The notes: generated by a model not told the origin, from the sequence alone. Shown: positions 49,751-59,483, counted from the first letter of the stretch. The stretch: 64,000 bases of DNA from Pseudomonas sp. (GCA_007713455.1 VMRT01000002.1:1-64000); one strand, 5' to 3'. Numbers and translations: made by a program.

Positions 49751-50677
49751 TCAGCGCACCTTCGGCGCAGCACTGACGCCTTCGAGCGTGGCGAAGGAGG
49801 TGTCCTTGGCGGTCAACAGGAAGTCGCGCATGAAGGGTGAGTCGAGCATGTCGGCGCGGATGCCCGCATAAAGCGTGGCGAACAGACCCTTGTCACCCAG
49901 CCGTTTGGCGGTGACGTAGCCGCGCGAGCTGTACTCATGCAGCGCCCAGTTCGGCAGCGAGCAGACACCGCGCCCTGACGCCACCAGCTGCATCATCATC
50001 ACGGTGAGTTCCGAGGTGCGTACCTGCGCCGGTTCGATATCGGCCGGTTCGAGGAAACGGGTAAAGATATCCAGACGGTCGCGTTCGATGGGGTAGGTAA
50101 TCAACGTCTCGCTGGCCAGGTCTTCCGGGCGGATGTGCGGCCGCGCGGCCAGTGCATGCTGGTTCGCCACCGCCAGCAGGGCCTCGTAGGTGAACAGCGG
50201 CACGTAGGTGATGCCAGGCAGCTCCAGCGGATCGGAGGTGACCACCAGATCGAGATCACCGCGCGCCAAGGCCGGTAGCGGGGCGAAGGAGAAGCCCGAG
50301 GCCAGATCCAGCTCGACCTCGGGCCAGGCATCGCGGAACTGGTCGATGGTCGGCATCAGCCACTGGAAGCAGCTATGGCATTCGATGGCCATGTGCAGGC
50401 GCCCGGCGGTGCCACCGGCCAGGCGGGCGAGGTCACGTTCGGCACTGCGCAGTTGCGGGAGCATCAGATCCGCCAGTTGCAGCAGACGCAGGCCGGCACT
50501 GGTGAAGCGCACCGGGCGGGTCTTGCGCACGAACAGCTGCAGGCCGAGGCGTTCTTCCAGTTCCTTGAATTGATGCGACAGCGCCGATTGCGTCAGGTGC
50601 AGGCGCTCGGCGGCTTCGACGAGACTGTCGGTTTCCCGAAGTGCATGAAGCGTCTTCAGGTGGCGAATTTCCAGCAT
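49751..50677 (-). CDS. metR: LysR-family regulator MetR
   Basis: A 308-residue LysR protein close to MetR. The helix-turn-helix is LHALRETDSLVEAAERLHLTQSALSHQFKELEERLGLQLFVR (about 8-50). The effector domain starts GRLHMAIECHSCFQWLMPTIDQFRDAWPEVELD, typical of MetR, which uses homocysteine to activate metE. The metE gene lies 0.9 kb upstream, with exoD in between. A palindrome GATGAGC-AAC-GCTCATC at 50751-50767 lies 74 bp upstream of the start. Confidence 0.92.
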   Translation of the reverse strand: MLEIRHLKTLHALRETDSLVEAAERLHLTQSALSHQFKELEERLGLQLFVRKTRPVRFTSAGLRLLQLADLMLPQLRSAERDLARLAGGTAGRLHMAIECHSCFQWLMPTIDQFRDAWPEVELDLASGFSFAPLPALARGDLDLVVTSDPLELPGITYVPLFTYEALLAVANQHALAARPHIRPEDLASETLITYPIERDRLDIFTRFLEPADIEPAQVRTSELTVMMMQLVASGRGVCSLPNWALHEYSSRGYVTAKRLGDKGLFATLYAGIRADMLDSPFMRDFLLTAKDTSFATLEGVSAAPKVR

Positions 50678-50750
50678 GCCGAACTACCTTGCGAAGCGGG
50701 ATCAGCACGGCCTTGAGCGGCAGGCCCGATGTTCCCTGAATGAATAATCA

Positions 50751-50767
50751 GATGAGCAACGCTCATC
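50751..50767. promoter_or_regulatory. Palindrome upstream of metR
   Basis: GATGAGC and GCTCATC flank AAC. It is placed between the exoD stop and the metR start. It could be a short terminator for exoD or a control site for metR; the sequence does not decide. Confidence 0.4.
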
Positions 50768-50831
50768 CGCCGCAAGTGTGTCCCAGCATCTGGATGCTGT
50801 CGAGTGGCCGCTACGCAATCGGCCGGGCCAT

Positions 50832-51422
50832 TCAGAACCAGAGCCGCGAAACCATGTAGGCCAGACCAAAGAAGAACAGCAGCGCGGCAACGATCATCGC
50901 GCCGTCGCGGGCCATCATGCCCAGCCCCAGCACGCTCAAGGCGGCGCCGGCAGTGGAGTTACCGAACGGGATCAGCTCCAGCGGCGGCATGGTGGCGGCG
51001 ATTGCCAGGCACAGCACGGCATTCAGCCGATTCGCCAGGCCGTTGGTAAGGAAGGTCAGCCGCCGCTTGAGCAGGCGGTCGACGAAGCCGGCAATGCGAT
51101 GCAGGAAGGCTATGGCCTTGTCGTACTTGCTGCGCGAGGCGCTACGTCGCAGCAGCCATTTGGGTAGCCAGAAGTGCTTCCGGCCGATCAGCAGCTGAAT
51201 CGCGATCAACGAAACCATCACCGCGAACACGCTGGGCAATCCGGGAATTCCCGACAGCGGCGAGAACACCAGCAGGCCTGGTACGAGCAGCAGGGCACCG
51301 AAGCTGCGCTCATCGGTGGCTTGCAGCATGCACTCGATGGTCACCGGCTGGTCGGCTTCGCCGGCCTGTTCGAGACGCTGCAGCAAACTTTCGAGATTCT
51401 GCGGTGGCTGATCCGGATTCAT
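50832..51422 (-). CDS. exoD: ExoD-family membrane protein
   Basis: A 196-residue protein of the ExoD family with 4 hydrophobic segments. LESLLQRLEQAGEADQPVTIECMLQATDERSFGALLLVPGLLVFSPLSGIPGLPSVFAVMVSLIAIQLLIG is the family start, and LGLGMMARDGAMIVAALLFFFG is near the end. ExoD was named for exopolysaccharide and alkaline-stress phenotypes in Rhizobium; its molecular role is not known. Here it separates metR from metE, which normally are direct neighbours, so it may be an insertion in that pair. Confidence 0.88.
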   Translation of the reverse strand: MNPDQPPQNLESLLQRLEQAGEADQPVTIECMLQATDERSFGALLLVPGLLVFSPLSGIPGLPSVFAVMVSLIAIQLLIGRKHFWLPKWLLRRSASRSKYDKAIAFLHRIAGFVDRLLKRRLTFLTNGLANRLNAVLCLAIAATMPPLELIPFGNSTAGAALSVLGLGMMARDGAMIVAALLFFFGLAYMVSRLWF

Positions 51423-51482
51423 GAATGCGCCTGATAGGGAAGGTCTTCTTTTAGAGGCTCGAGGCCCCGAAATGCTCCTGCA

Positions 51483-51501
51483 TGAATATTTCTATATTTC
51501 A
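51483..51501 (+). promoter_or_regulatory. Possible MetR-binding region ahead of metE
   Basis: TGAATATTTCTATATTTCA contains TGAA and TTCA half sites in an AT-rich patch about 83-101 bp upstream of metE. The spacing is longer than in the usual TGAA-N5-TTCA site, so this is only a candidate. Confidence 0.3.
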
Positions 51502-51583
51502 AATGTAATTACGTGAGTTTGTTTCATGCGGTCATGGCGCGGACAATCAGTGCATTCATGCAGAACGACATTTGGAGTGAGAA

Positions 51584-53884
51584 ATGGCTGTAGCGCACAA
51601 CCTCGGTTTTCCACGTATCGGTGCGGACCGCGAGCTGAAGAAAGCCCTGGAGGCATATTGGAAGGGCGAGCTGGACGAGCAGGGGCTGCGCCAGGTTGGT
51701 CGCCAGCTGCGTGCACAGCACTGGCAAGCCCAGGCCGATGCCGGTATCCAGTTGCTGCCGGTGGGCGACTTCGCCTGGTACGACCAGGTTCTTACGCACT
51801 CGCTAATGTTCGGCGTGGTGCCGCAGCGCTTCCGCCCGGCCGACGGCCGGCCGACGCTGGACACGCTGTTTGCCATGGCCCGTGGCGTGACCAACAGCTG
51901 CTGCGGTGGCGGCCAGGCCCAGGAGATGACCAAGTGGTTCGATACCAACTATCACTATCTGGTGCCGGAGTTCAGCGCCGATCAGCAGTTCCAGCTGTCC
52001 TGGTCGCAACTGTTCGAGGAAGTCGAAGAAGCGCTGGCGCTCGGCCATGCGGTCAAGCCGGTGCTGATCGGCCCGCTGACCTACCTGTGGCTGGGCAAGG
52101 CCAAGGGCGAGGCGTTCGACAAGCTCGAGCTGCTCGAACGACTCTTGCCGGTCTACGGCGAGGTGCTCGACCGGCTGGCGGCGCAGGGCGTCGAGTGGGT
52201 GCAGATCGACGAGCCGATCCTTGCCCTCGACCTGCCGCAGGACTGGAAGAACGCCTTCGAGCGCGCCTACAACCTGTTGCAGCGCGCCCCGCTGAAGAAG
52301 CTGGTCGCCACCTACTTTGGCGGACTGGAAGACAACCTCAGCCTGGCGGCGGCGCTGCCGGTGGACGGCCTGCACATCGATCTGGTGCGTGCGCCGGAGC
52401 AGTACCCGCTGATTCTCGACTGGTTGCCGACCTACAAGGTGCTGTCGCTGGGGTTGGTCAATGGGCGCAACGTCTGGCGCTGCGATCTGGAGAAGGCTCT
52501 GGAGGTGGCGCGGCATGCCGCCGAGCGGCTGGGTGATCGTCTCTGGCTGGCGCCGTCCTGCTCCCTGCTGCACAGCCCGGTGGACCTCGAGCGGGAAGAT
52601 CGGCTCGATCATGAGCTGAAAGGCTGGTTGGCCTTTGCCGTACAGAAATGCGCCGAAGTGGCGACCCTGGCCCGAGCCATCAACGAGCCGACGAACGAGG
52701 ATGTCGCGGTCGAGCTGGCGCGCAGCCGTGCGGTGCAGGCGGCACGTCAGCACTCGCCACGCATCCACAAACCGCAGGTCCAGGCACGCCTGAGTGCGAT
52801 CCAGCCGCAGGACAGCCAGCGTACCTCGGTGTTCGCTGCGCGAATCGAACAGCAGCGTGCGCGGCTCGACCTGCCGGCGTTCCCGACCACGACCATCGGC
52901 TCGTTCCCGCAGACGCCGGCCATCCGCCTGGCGCGGCAGGCCTATAAGCAGGGCCGGTTGTCGCTCGGCGATTACACCGAGGCGATGCAGGCCGAGATCC
53001 GCCATGCGGTGGCGGTGCAGGAGCAGATCGGCTTGGACGTGCTGGTACACGGCGAAGCGGAGCGCAACGACATGGTCGAGTACTTCGCCGAGCAGCTCGA
53101 TGGCTATGCGTTCACCCGTTTCGGCTGGGTGCAGAGCTATGGCTCGCGTTGCGTGAAGCCGGCGGTGATCTACGGCGACCTCAGCCGACCGCAGCCGATG
53201 ACCGTCGACTGGATTCGCTATGCACAGCAGCAGACCGACCGGGTGATGAAGGGCATGCTCACCGGGCCGGTGACCATGCTCATGTGGTCGTTCGCTCGCG
53301 AGGATGTGTCGCGTGAGGTCCAGGTGCGGCAGCTGGCGCTGGCGATCCGCGATGAGGTCTGCGACCTGGAAGCCGCCGGCATCCGCATCATCCAGATCGA
53401 CGAGGCAGCTTTCCGCGAGGGCTTGCCGCTGCGTCGCGCGCAGTGGCAGCACTATCTGGACTGGGCGGTCGAGGCGTTTCGTCTGTGCGCCAGTGGCGTG
53501 CGCGACGAGACGCAGATCCACACGCACATGTGCTACAGCGAGTTCAACGACGTCATCGAGTCCATCGCGGCGATGGATGCCGATGTCATCACCATCGAGA
53601 CCTCGCGTTCGCAGATGGAGCTGCTCGAAGCCTTCCGCGCCTTCGACTATCCCAACGATATCGGCCCGGGGGTCTACGACATCCACTCGCCACGCGTGCC
53701 GGATACGGCCGAAATGGTGCAGCTGCTGGAGAAGGCCGCCGAGTGCATCCCTGCCGAGCGGCTTTGGGTGAACCCGGATTGCGGGCTGAAGACCCGCGCC
53801 TGGCCGGAGACCGAAGCGGCGCTGGTGAACATGGTGGCGGCTGCCCGTCAGCTGCGTGCCTCGCGCAACGCCAAGGTGGCCTGA
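51584..53884 (+). CDS. metE: Cobalamin-independent methionine synthase MetE
   Basis: A 766-residue enzyme that transfers a methyl group from 5-methyltetrahydropteroyl-triglutamate to homocysteine, the last step of methionine synthesis without B12. The N-terminal half starts [25 protein letters not shown]. The catalytic half has [12 protein letters not shown] near 440, the zinc ligands in [11 protein letters not shown] (about 647-650), the glutamate in [14 protein letters not shown], and Cys about 730 in [21 protein letters not shown] precedes ATG 51584. Control by the nearby metR is expected; no cobalamin riboswitch was recognised. Confidence 0.97.
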   Translation: MAVAHNLGFPRIGADRELKKALEAYWKGELDEQGLRQVGRQLRAQHWQAQADAGIQLLPVGDFAWYDQVLTHSLMFGVVPQRFRPADGRPTLDTLFAMARGVTNSCCGGGQAQEMTKWFDTNYHYLVPEFSADQQFQLSWSQLFEEVEEALALGHAVKPVLIGPLTYLWLGKAKGEAFDKLELLERLLPVYGEVLDRLAAQGVEWVQIDEPILALDLPQDWKNAFERAYNLLQRAPLKKLVATYFGGLEDNLSLAAALPVDGLHIDLVRAPEQYPLILDWLPTYKVLSLGLVNGRNVWRCDLEKALEVARHAAERLGDRLWLAPSCSLLHSPVDLEREDRLDHELKGWLAFAVQKCAEVATLARAINEPTNEDVAVELARSRAVQAARQHSPRIHKPQVQARLSAIQPQDSQRTSVFAARIEQQRARLDLPAFPTTTIGSFPQTPAIRLARQAYKQGRLSLGDYTEAMQAEIRHAVAVQEQIGLDVLVHGEAERNDMVEYFAEQLDGYAFTRFGWVQSYGSRCVKPAVIYGDLSRPQPMTVDWIRYAQQQTDRVMKGMLTGPVTMLMWSFAREDVSREVQVRQLALAIRDEVCDLEAAGIRIIQIDEAAFREGLPLRRAQWQHYLDWAVEAFRLCASGVRDETQIHTHMCYSEFNDVIESIAAMDADVITIETSRSQMELLEAFRAFDYPNDIGPGVYDIHSPRVPDTAEMVQLLEKAAECIPAERLWVNPDCGLKTRAWPETEAALVNMVAAARQLRASRNAKVA

Positions 53885-53892
53885 GGCCGACG

Positions 53893-53925
53893 CCGGTGCA
53901 GCGCTCCATGCGGGCGCTGCACCGG
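53893..53925. terminator. Bidirectional terminator between metE and glpD
   Basis: CCGGTGCAGCGC pairs perfectly with GCGCTGCACCGG (12-bp stem, 9-nt loop) in the 45-bp gap between the two convergent genes. It can serve both strands; no long T-run is present on either side. Confidence 0.7.
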
Positions 53926-53929
53926 GGCG

Positions 53930-55474
53930 TCAGCCCTGGGCGACGTGGTCGAAGTGGGTCAGTCGCGCGGCGGTTCGGCTGTCCAGATAGCGCTGTAGCA
54001 GCGCCACCTCCGCGGGCTGCATGAACAGGCCAAGCTTGGTGCGGCGCCAGAGGATGTCTTCTGCCGTCTGCGCCCATTCCTCGACCATCAGGTAGTCCAC
54101 CTCGCGCGCGTGCAGGCCGGCGCCAAAACACTCGCCGAGGTCCTGCAGTGAATCTGTGCCCTTGAGCAGCAGCCAGCTGCGGCTGCCGTAGGTGCGTGCC
54201 CAACGCCGGGCAATCGGACCGGGCAACCATGGATAGCTGGCGCAGAGCGCGTGGGCCAACGCCGATGGCTCGTCCAGATGCTCACCGCCAGGCAGGGCGG
54301 CGTCATGCGTCCAGGGCTGTTTCATTTCGGGAAACAGCGTCGCCAGCTGTGCCAGTGCCGCTTCGGCGAGCTTGCGATAGGTGGTCAGCTTGCCGCCGAA
54401 CACCGAGAGCAGCGGCCCCTCGCTGGCGCTATCGCTGAGTGTCAGCGTGTAGTCGCGGGTGATCGCCGAGGGCTGGTCGGACTCGTCATCGCAAAGCGGC
54501 CTGACGCCTGCATAGCTGTAGCGGATGTCGGTGCGGCTCAGCTGATGCTTGAAGTGCGTGTTGACGATGGCTAGCAGGTAGTCGATCTCCGCGTCGGTGA
54601 TCTGCACTTGCGCCGGGTCGCCGTGGTACTCGTGATCGGTGGTGCCGATCAGGCTGAACTGGCCGACGTACGGCGTGATGAACACGATGCGCCGGTCCTC
54701 GTTCTGCAGGATGTAGGCGTGATCGCCCTCATAGAGTTTCGGCACGACGATGTGGCTGCCCTGGGTCAGGCGCATGCCGTGAGGCGAAGTCTGCCGGAGC
54801 TGCTCCTGGATGAACGAGGCTACCCACGGTCCGGTGGCGTTGACCAGCGCGCGGGCGCGGATCGAAAACCGGCTGCCGTCCTGACGCTCCAGATGCAGAT
54901 GCCAGAGCCCCTTGCTGCTGCGCGCGCTGACGCAGCGAGTGCGGGTGTGGATATGCGCGCCCAGTTCGCGTGCGGCCATGGCATTGAGTACCACCAGCCG
55001 CGCATCGTCGACCCAGCAATCGGAATATTCGAAGCCGTGGGTGATCTCGTCCTTGAGCGGGCTGTCGGCACCGAAACGCAGGCTGCGCGAACCGCCGAGC
55101 TTTTCGCGCTTGCCGAGGTGATCGTAGAGAAACAGGCCGGTGCGGATCATCCACGACGGGCGCAGATGCGGACGGTAGGGCAGCACGAAGCGTAGCGGGG
55201 TGATGATGTGTGGCGCCTTGGCCAGCAGCACTTCGCGCTCGGCCAGCGCTTCGCGAACCAGGCGCAGCTCGTAATGCTCGAGATAGCGCAGCCCGCCATG
55301 CACCAGCTTGCTGCTGGCTGAGGAGGTGTGTTCGCCCAAGTCGCCCTGTTCGCAGAGAAACACCGACAGGCCGCGCCCGACGGCATCGGCGGCGATACCT
55401 GCGCCATTGATGCCGCCGCCAACCACGGCCAGGTCGTAGACTTCCGCGAGCGGTGCAAGAAGAGGATGATTCAT
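53930..55474 (-). CDS. glpD: Glycerol-3-phosphate dehydrogenase GlpD
   Basis: A 514-residue FAD enzyme at the inner membrane that oxidises sn-glycerol 3-phosphate to dihydroxyacetone phosphate and reduces quinone. The FAD site is YDLAVVGGGINGAGIAADAVGRGLSVFLCEQGDLGEHTSSASSKLVHGGLRYLEHYELRLVREAL (residues 14-75), and the substrate region is TDIRYSYAGVRPLCDD near 318. Length and order fit E. coli GlpD (501). No other glp gene is near, so it is transcribed alone or with a distant regulator. Confidence 0.96.
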   Translation of the reverse strand: MNHPLLAPLAEVYDLAVVGGGINGAGIAADAVGRGLSVFLCEQGDLGEHTSSASSKLVHGGLRYLEHYELRLVREALAEREVLLAKAPHIITPLRFVLPYRPHLRPSWMIRTGLFLYDHLGKREKLGGSRSLRFGADSPLKDEITHGFEYSDCWVDDARLVVLNAMAARELGAHIHTRTRCVSARSSKGLWHLHLERQDGSRFSIRARALVNATGPWVASFIQEQLRQTSPHGMRLTQGSHIVVPKLYEGDHAYILQNEDRRIVFITPYVGQFSLIGTTDHEYHGDPAQVQITDAEIDYLLAIVNTHFKHQLSRTDIRYSYAGVRPLCDDESDQPSAITRDYTLTLSDSASEGPLLSVFGGKLTTYRKLAEAALAQLATLFPEMKQPWTHDAALPGGEHLDEPSALAHALCASYPWLPGPIARRWARTYGSRSWLLLKGTDSLQDLGECFGAGLHAREVDYLMVEEWAQTAEDILWRRTKLGLFMQPAEVALLQRYLDSRTAARLTHFDHVAQG

Positions 55475-55546
55475 GGGCGCTTATAACTACCGATTCTTTG
55501 TCGCCTTACGTTACCGCCATTCATCAATCATTAGCACTACAAAGCC

Positions 55547-56017
55547 ATGACACCTGCCATCGACCTGTTGAAAAAAGCCCGAGCCGAGCACGCCGTACAC
55601 AGTTACGAGCACGATCCCAAGTCTGCGTCCTATGGACTGGAGGCGGCGGAAAAGCTCGGGCTTGATCCGGCGCGGGTATTCAAGACGCTGCTCGCCTGTA
55701 GCGAGAAGAACGAGCTACTGGTCGCGGTGGTGCCCGTCGCCGGCACCCTCGATCTCAAGGCGCTGGCCCAGGCGGCCGGCGTGAAGAAGGTGGAGATGGC
55801 CGATCCGATGGCAGCCCAGCGGGCCACCGGTTACCTGGTCGGTGGCATCAGTCCGCTGGGGCAGAAGAAGCGTCTGCGTACCTTTATCGACAGTTCTGCG
55901 CAGGCGCAGGCGAGCGTCTACGTGAGCGCAGGTCGTCGCGGGTTGGAAGTCGAGCTGGCCCCCGCCGTGCTGGCTGAGCACAGCAAGGCTGTTTTTGCGT
56001 CGATCGGGCGCGGCTGA
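55547..56017 (+). CDS. ybaK: Cys-tRNA(Pro)/Cys-tRNA(Cys) deacylase YbaK
   Basis: A 156-residue protein of the YbaK/EbsC group. It shows SYGLEAAEKLGLDPARVFKTLLA with the conserved Lys about 45, LVAVVPVAGTLDLKALAQAAGVKKVEMADPMAAQRATGYLVGGISPLGQKKRLRTFIDSSA, and a Gly-rich end VYVSAGRRGLEVELAP. YbaK removes cysteine wrongly attached to tRNA(Pro). The gene is single and divergent from glpD. Confidence 0.93.
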   Translation: MTPAIDLLKKARAEHAVHSYEHDPKSASYGLEAAEKLGLDPARVFKTLLACSEKNELLVAVVPVAGTLDLKALAQAAGVKKVEMADPMAAQRATGYLVGGISPLGQKKRLRTFIDSSAQAQASVYVSAGRRGLEVELAPAVLAEHSKAVFASIGRG

Positions 56018-56084
56018 TAGCTGATAGTTGCGAGGGCCCGGTCAAGCGACGTGAAAATTTGCACTGCGCCGAAACATCGGTGCG

Positions 56085-56609
56085 TCAGCTGGAGACCAGG
56101 CTTCGCAACAACGCCTGGGCGTCCTGAGCACCCATCATGGCTGCGGCGACCAGTGCTGTGGCGCCATTGGCGTCGACGGCTTGCGGGTTGGCACCCCGGG
56201 CGATCAGGTGTTCGATGATTTCGGTACGGTTGAACATGGCTGCCATCATCAGAGCGGTTTTGCCGTCCTCGCAGGGGCTCTCGACATCGGCGCCGTGCGC
56301 CAGCAGCAACTCGATCATGTTCAGGTCGCCCTTGAAGGCTGCGCCCGCCAGCGGCGTATGACCGCGAATATTGCGCAGCTGCGGATCGGCGCCATGCTCG
56401 AGCAGCACACGACTGGCTTCGAGGTGGCCGTGGTAGCTGGCGAGCATCAGCAGGCTGTCACCGGCGTGATTGCGAAGATCGGCTGGCATGCCCTGACTGA
56501 GCAGTTCACCAAGGCGCGAGCTGTCGCCGTTGCGAGCGCTGTCGAACACCTGCTCGGCGAAGGCGAGGGTGGCGTCATCCAGTTCTGGCAGTTGTCTGGG
56601 CGTTTGCAT
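56085..56609 (-). CDS. Ankyrin-repeat protein
   Basis: A 174-residue protein with four to five ankyrin repeats: AGDSLLMLASYHGHLEASRVLLEHGADPQLRN, RGHTPLAGAAFKGDLNMIELLLAHGADVESP and DGKTALMMAAMFNRTEIIEHLIARGANPQAVD. No signal peptide. Similar small ankyrin proteins in Pseudomonas (AnkB) assist catalase, but no catalase gene is next to this one. A protein-binding role is all that can be said. Confidence 0.88.
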   Translation of the reverse strand: MQTPRQLPELDDATLAFAEQVFDSARNGDSSRLGELLSQGMPADLRNHAGDSLLMLASYHGHLEASRVLLEHGADPQLRNIRGHTPLAGAAFKGDLNMIELLLAHGADVESPCEDGKTALMMAAMFNRTEIIEHLIARGANPQAVDANGATALVAAAMMGAQDAQALLRSLVSS

Positions 56610-56837
56610 CGCGGTTCTCCATGGCTGTCAGCAGTTCGCCTGCCGTGTCGAGAGCCATTGTGGTTATCGGGCTGGCGATGCGCCAACCAAGGCTTTCTAT
56701 CCTGCGGATAGGCGCTCTGTATGTGCGCCCAGTTAGAGGCGATGGCCAGCCCGAAGGAATATCGGAACGCCATCGGATCAGGCTCGCGTGTCAGAAGCCG
56801 GTGCGGTTGTGGCAGTATTCGACGGCCCGACACTCCG

Positions 56838-57077
56838 ATGCCCGAAGCGATGAAGCCTGAAGATCTCGAACGCCTGGTGACCCAGACGATGCCCTACGGT
56901 AAGTACAAGGGCCGGTTGATAGCCGACCTGCCGGGTAATTACCTCAACTGGTTCGCCCGCGTCGGCTTCCCGCCTGGCAGCCTCGGCCAGCTGCTGGAGC
57001 TGATGCACGAGATCGACCACAACGGGATTTCAGCCCTGTTGGAACCCTTGCGCCGCCGCAACGCCTCGCGCGGCTGA
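56838..57077 (+). CDS. DUF3820-type small protein
   Basis: A 79-residue protein of the kind annotated as DUF3820: EDLERLVTQTMPYGKYKGRLIADLPGNYLNWFARVGFPPGSLGQLLELMHEI. The MPYGKYKGRLI motif resembles nucleic-acid-associated small domains, but no function is known. ATG 56838 is used; an upstream start at 56721 would add unrelated residues, and an internal ATG at 56850 is possible. No clear ribosome site for either. Confidence 0.75.
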   Translation: MPEAMKPEDLERLVTQTMPYGKYKGRLIADLPGNYLNWFARVGFPPGSLGQLLELMHEIDHNGISALLEPLRRRNASRG

Positions 57078-57098
57078 TCGCCGGCGAAGTGCCTACCG

Positions 57099-57632
57099 TC
57101 ACGGTTGCTCGGTTTGCTCGCGCAACACCTCCAGGGCCGGCGCGGCATAGATGCCTACTTCCACCGCCAGCGCCATCAGTCGTGGCACATCGCAGGTGTA
57201 GACCAGCACCGCCTGCAGCTCATCGTCCAGCGGCTCGCTGAAGTCCACCAGCACGTAGCCACCTTTCTCCGGATACAGGCTGCTCAGCTGCACCTGAATG
57301 CGGTTCAGCGCTGTCAGCGGCTCGGTCTTGGCGAGCTGCTTGGGCTTGAGGACGAAGGTCACGCTGTCGCCGAAGGAGGCGACAATCTGCGTAAACAGCT
57401 CCTGATAGTCGTCCGCCTGAAACAAGACCGTCTCCGGCAGGCTGCCGACCACTACCCATTCGCCGAGAGGAATGGGAAAGCTGTCGTCGTAATTGATGTC
57501 CGGGTTGGCCTGTAGAAATGCCTGCGGATCGGCGTACGCCTCCGCGGCTTCTGCCGCGACGCGGCCAATTTCGTCGTCGTTCATGCAGCCGGAGCTGATA
57601 AGGCTGATCAGTGCGGCAAGTTGGTCTTTCAT
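57099..57632 (-). CDS. Conserved hypothetical protein, acidic
   Basis: A 177-residue acidic cytoplasmic protein that I do not recognise. The N-terminal part is helical (KDQLAALISLISSGCMNDDEIGRVAAEAAEAY). The rest is mixed, with several beta-like runs (SFPIPLGEWVVVGSLPETVLF, GYVLVDFSEPLDDELQAVLVYT). No signal peptide or membrane segment. ATG 57632 with GGAACC upstream is preferred over GTG 57656. It converges with the DUF3820 gene. Confidence 0.65.
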   Translation of the reverse strand: MKDQLAALISLISSGCMNDDEIGRVAAEAAEAYADPQAFLQANPDINYDDSFPIPLGEWVVVGSLPETVLFQADDYQELFTQIVASFGDSVTFVLKPKQLAKTEPLTALNRIQVQLSSLYPEKGGYVLVDFSEPLDDELQAVLVYTCDVPRLMALAVEVGIYAAPALEVLREQTEQP

Positions 57633-57889
57633 GGGGGTTCCTGCGCGAGTGAGCACGCAAGGATAACCAAGGTCGTTGTCTCGTGTGCACCGCTGGTTGC
57701 ACAGCGGGCCGCTGTGTCTGGTATATGCAAAGCAGTTCTAAGCTTATTCTGTTTCTGGAGGGCCGCCGTGGCGATGTGGTAGCGTCGCTTCTGCGACAAG
57801 CTGCCGCACGCCATCGATAGAACCCGAGCGTCGGCGAAGACCACGCAGGTGGCGGCAAGCATAACTACAACCGCTGATGAGGCCCTTTC

Positions 57890-58540
57890 ATGAAACTCAC
57901 TCACTGGCCCCTGGCCGGTGTGGCTGCGTTGTTACTGACGATGCAGGCACAGGCTGCCGATGGGCAAAAGATCTACGCGCAGGGCGGCGCCAACCCTGCG
58001 GCGATGGCGTGTGGCACGTGCCACGGTGCCGATGCGATGGGGATGGCGGCGGCCGGCTTTCCACGCCTCGCCGGGATATCCGCCGGATATACGCGCAAGC
58101 AGCTCGAGGACTTCCGCTCCGGTGCCAGAAGCAATCCGGTCATGCAGCCGATTGCTGCGGGCTTGAGCGACGAAGAGATGGATGCCGTGGCGGCCATGCT
58201 CGAAGCCAGGCCAGCGCCGGTTTTCGCCAGTATCGGTCGGGCGGAAAAGGCGGAAGGTGTGGGGCCGCGCCTTGCCCTTCGTGGTGCCTGGGAACGCAAC
58301 ATTCCCGAGTGCGTGGCCTGCCATGGCCCCGCTGGCATTGGGGTCGGTGAGAGCTTCCCGCCGCTGGCCGGGCAGTCGACGCAATACCTCAGCGCGCAGC
58401 TCAATGCCTGGCGTCAGGGTACGCGCAAGAACGATCCGAACGATCTGATGGGCCATATCGCCCGCGCGATGACCGACGACGAAGTGCAGGCCGTCGCCGA
58501 GTACTTTGCCGGCCTGGAGCACAAGGGGGGCAGCCAATGA
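57890..58540 (+). CDS. tsdB: Diheme cytochrome c TsdB (electron acceptor of thiosulfate dehydrogenase)
   Basis: A 216-residue periplasmic cytochrome with a signal peptide (about 1-23, ending AQAAD). Heme sites are CGTCH near residue 42 and CVACH near 143, and methionines such as those in MGHIARAMTDDE can be axial ligands. It is of the cytochrome c4-like TsdB type. It overlaps tsdA by 4 bp (ATGA), the arrangement known for TsdBA in Pseudomonas stutzeri. It should take electrons from TsdA and pass them to a terminal oxidase. Confidence 0.88.
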   Translation: MKLTHWPLAGVAALLLTMQAQAADGQKIYAQGGANPAAMACGTCHGADAMGMAAAGFPRLAGISAGYTRKQLEDFRSGARSNPVMQPIAAGLSDEEMDAVAAMLEARPAPVFASIGRAEKAEGVGPRLALRGAWERNIPECVACHGPAGIGVGESFPPLAGQSTQYLSAQLNAWRQGTRKNDPNDLMGHIARAMTDDEVQAVAEYFAGLEHKGGSQ

Positions 58541-59457
58541 GAACCTACTGGTTAACGATGCTGGCCATGGCGGTCAGCGGTGCGTCGCTGGCGGCCGAGA
58601 TCAAGATGGACGACCAGTCCCAGCTGACACAGAAAGCCGCCAAGGGCGCAGGTGAGAACTTCTTCCAGCCACCGCAGGAAAAGGATCTGCCGGCCAACGC
58701 CTATGGCGAGCTGGTGCAGCACGGCCGGGCGATCTTCGTCGACACGCAGAAGTACGCCGCCGAATACGTCGGCAACGGCATGAATTGCACCAACTGCCAT
58801 CTTGATCAGGGGCGCAAGGCCAACTCAGCGCCGCTGTGGGGCGCGTATCCGATGTATCCGGCTTACCGGAAGAAGAATGACAAGGTCAACAGCTACGCCG
58901 AGCGGATACAGGGCTGTTTCCAGTTCAGCATGAACGGCAAGCCGCCGGCAGCCGATAGCCATGTGATCAATGCCCTGACGGCCTATTCCTACTGGCTTTC
59001 CACTGGTGCTCCGACAGGCCAGGAGCTGCCGGGGCGGGCCTATCCTGAAGTCCCACAGCCCAAAGGTGGTTTCGATATTGCCAAGGGCAAGCAGATCTAT
59101 GCCGAGCAGTGCGCGGTCTGTCACAGCGACAACGGCCAGGGCCAGCAGGCGGGTGGCGCGTATGTGTTTCCACCGTTATGGGGCAAGGACTCGTTCAACT
59201 GGGGTGCCGGCATGCACCGGATCAACACCGCCGCGGCCTTCATCAAGGAGAGCATGCCGCTGGGCAAGGGTGGTTCGCTCAGCGACGAGGATGCCTGGCA
59301 CGTGGCCGCATACATGAACAGCCATGAGCGGCCGCAGGACCCGCGTCTGGTCGAAGGCTCGGTAGAAAAGACGCGAGTTCGCTACCACGCCAACGACGGT
59401 GTGAATCTCTATGGACAGGAGGTGGATGGCGTCGTACTTGGACAGGGCATCAAATAG
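58537..59457 (+). CDS. tsdA: Thiosulfate dehydrogenase TsdA
   Basis: A 306-residue diheme cytochrome with a signal peptide (about 1-19, ending SLAAE). The first heme site is CTNCH near residue 86 in YVGNGMNCTNCHLDQGRKANSAPLWGAYPMYPAYRKKNDKVN. The unusual cysteine ligand of TsdA is in RIQGCFQFSMNGK near 126, and the second heme is CAVCH near 192. It joins two thiosulfates to tetrathionate in the periplasm and passes electrons to TsdB, encoded just upstream. The match in motifs and spacing to characterised TsdA is strong. Confidence 0.92.
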   Translation: MRTYWLTMLAMAVSGASLAAEIKMDDQSQLTQKAAKGAGENFFQPPQEKDLPANAYGELVQHGRAIFVDTQKYAAEYVGNGMNCTNCHLDQGRKANSAPLWGAYPMYPAYRKKNDKVNSYAERIQGCFQFSMNGKPPAADSHVINALTAYSYWLSTGAPTGQELPGRAYPEVPQPKGGFDIAKGKQIYAEQCAVCHSDNGQGQQAGGAYVFPPLWGKDSFNWGAGMHRINTAAAFIKESMPLGKGGSLSDEDAWHVAAYMNSHERPQDPRLVEGSVEKTRVRYHANDGVNLYGQEVDGVVLGQGIK

Positions 59458-59483
59458 GGACTTAAGTACATCATTGAGGACAG

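Noticed and set aside
51427..51583. A cobalamin riboswitch ahead of metE
   Set aside because: The 160-bp gap is AT-rich and too short for the full element, and no B12-box-like sequence was recognised.
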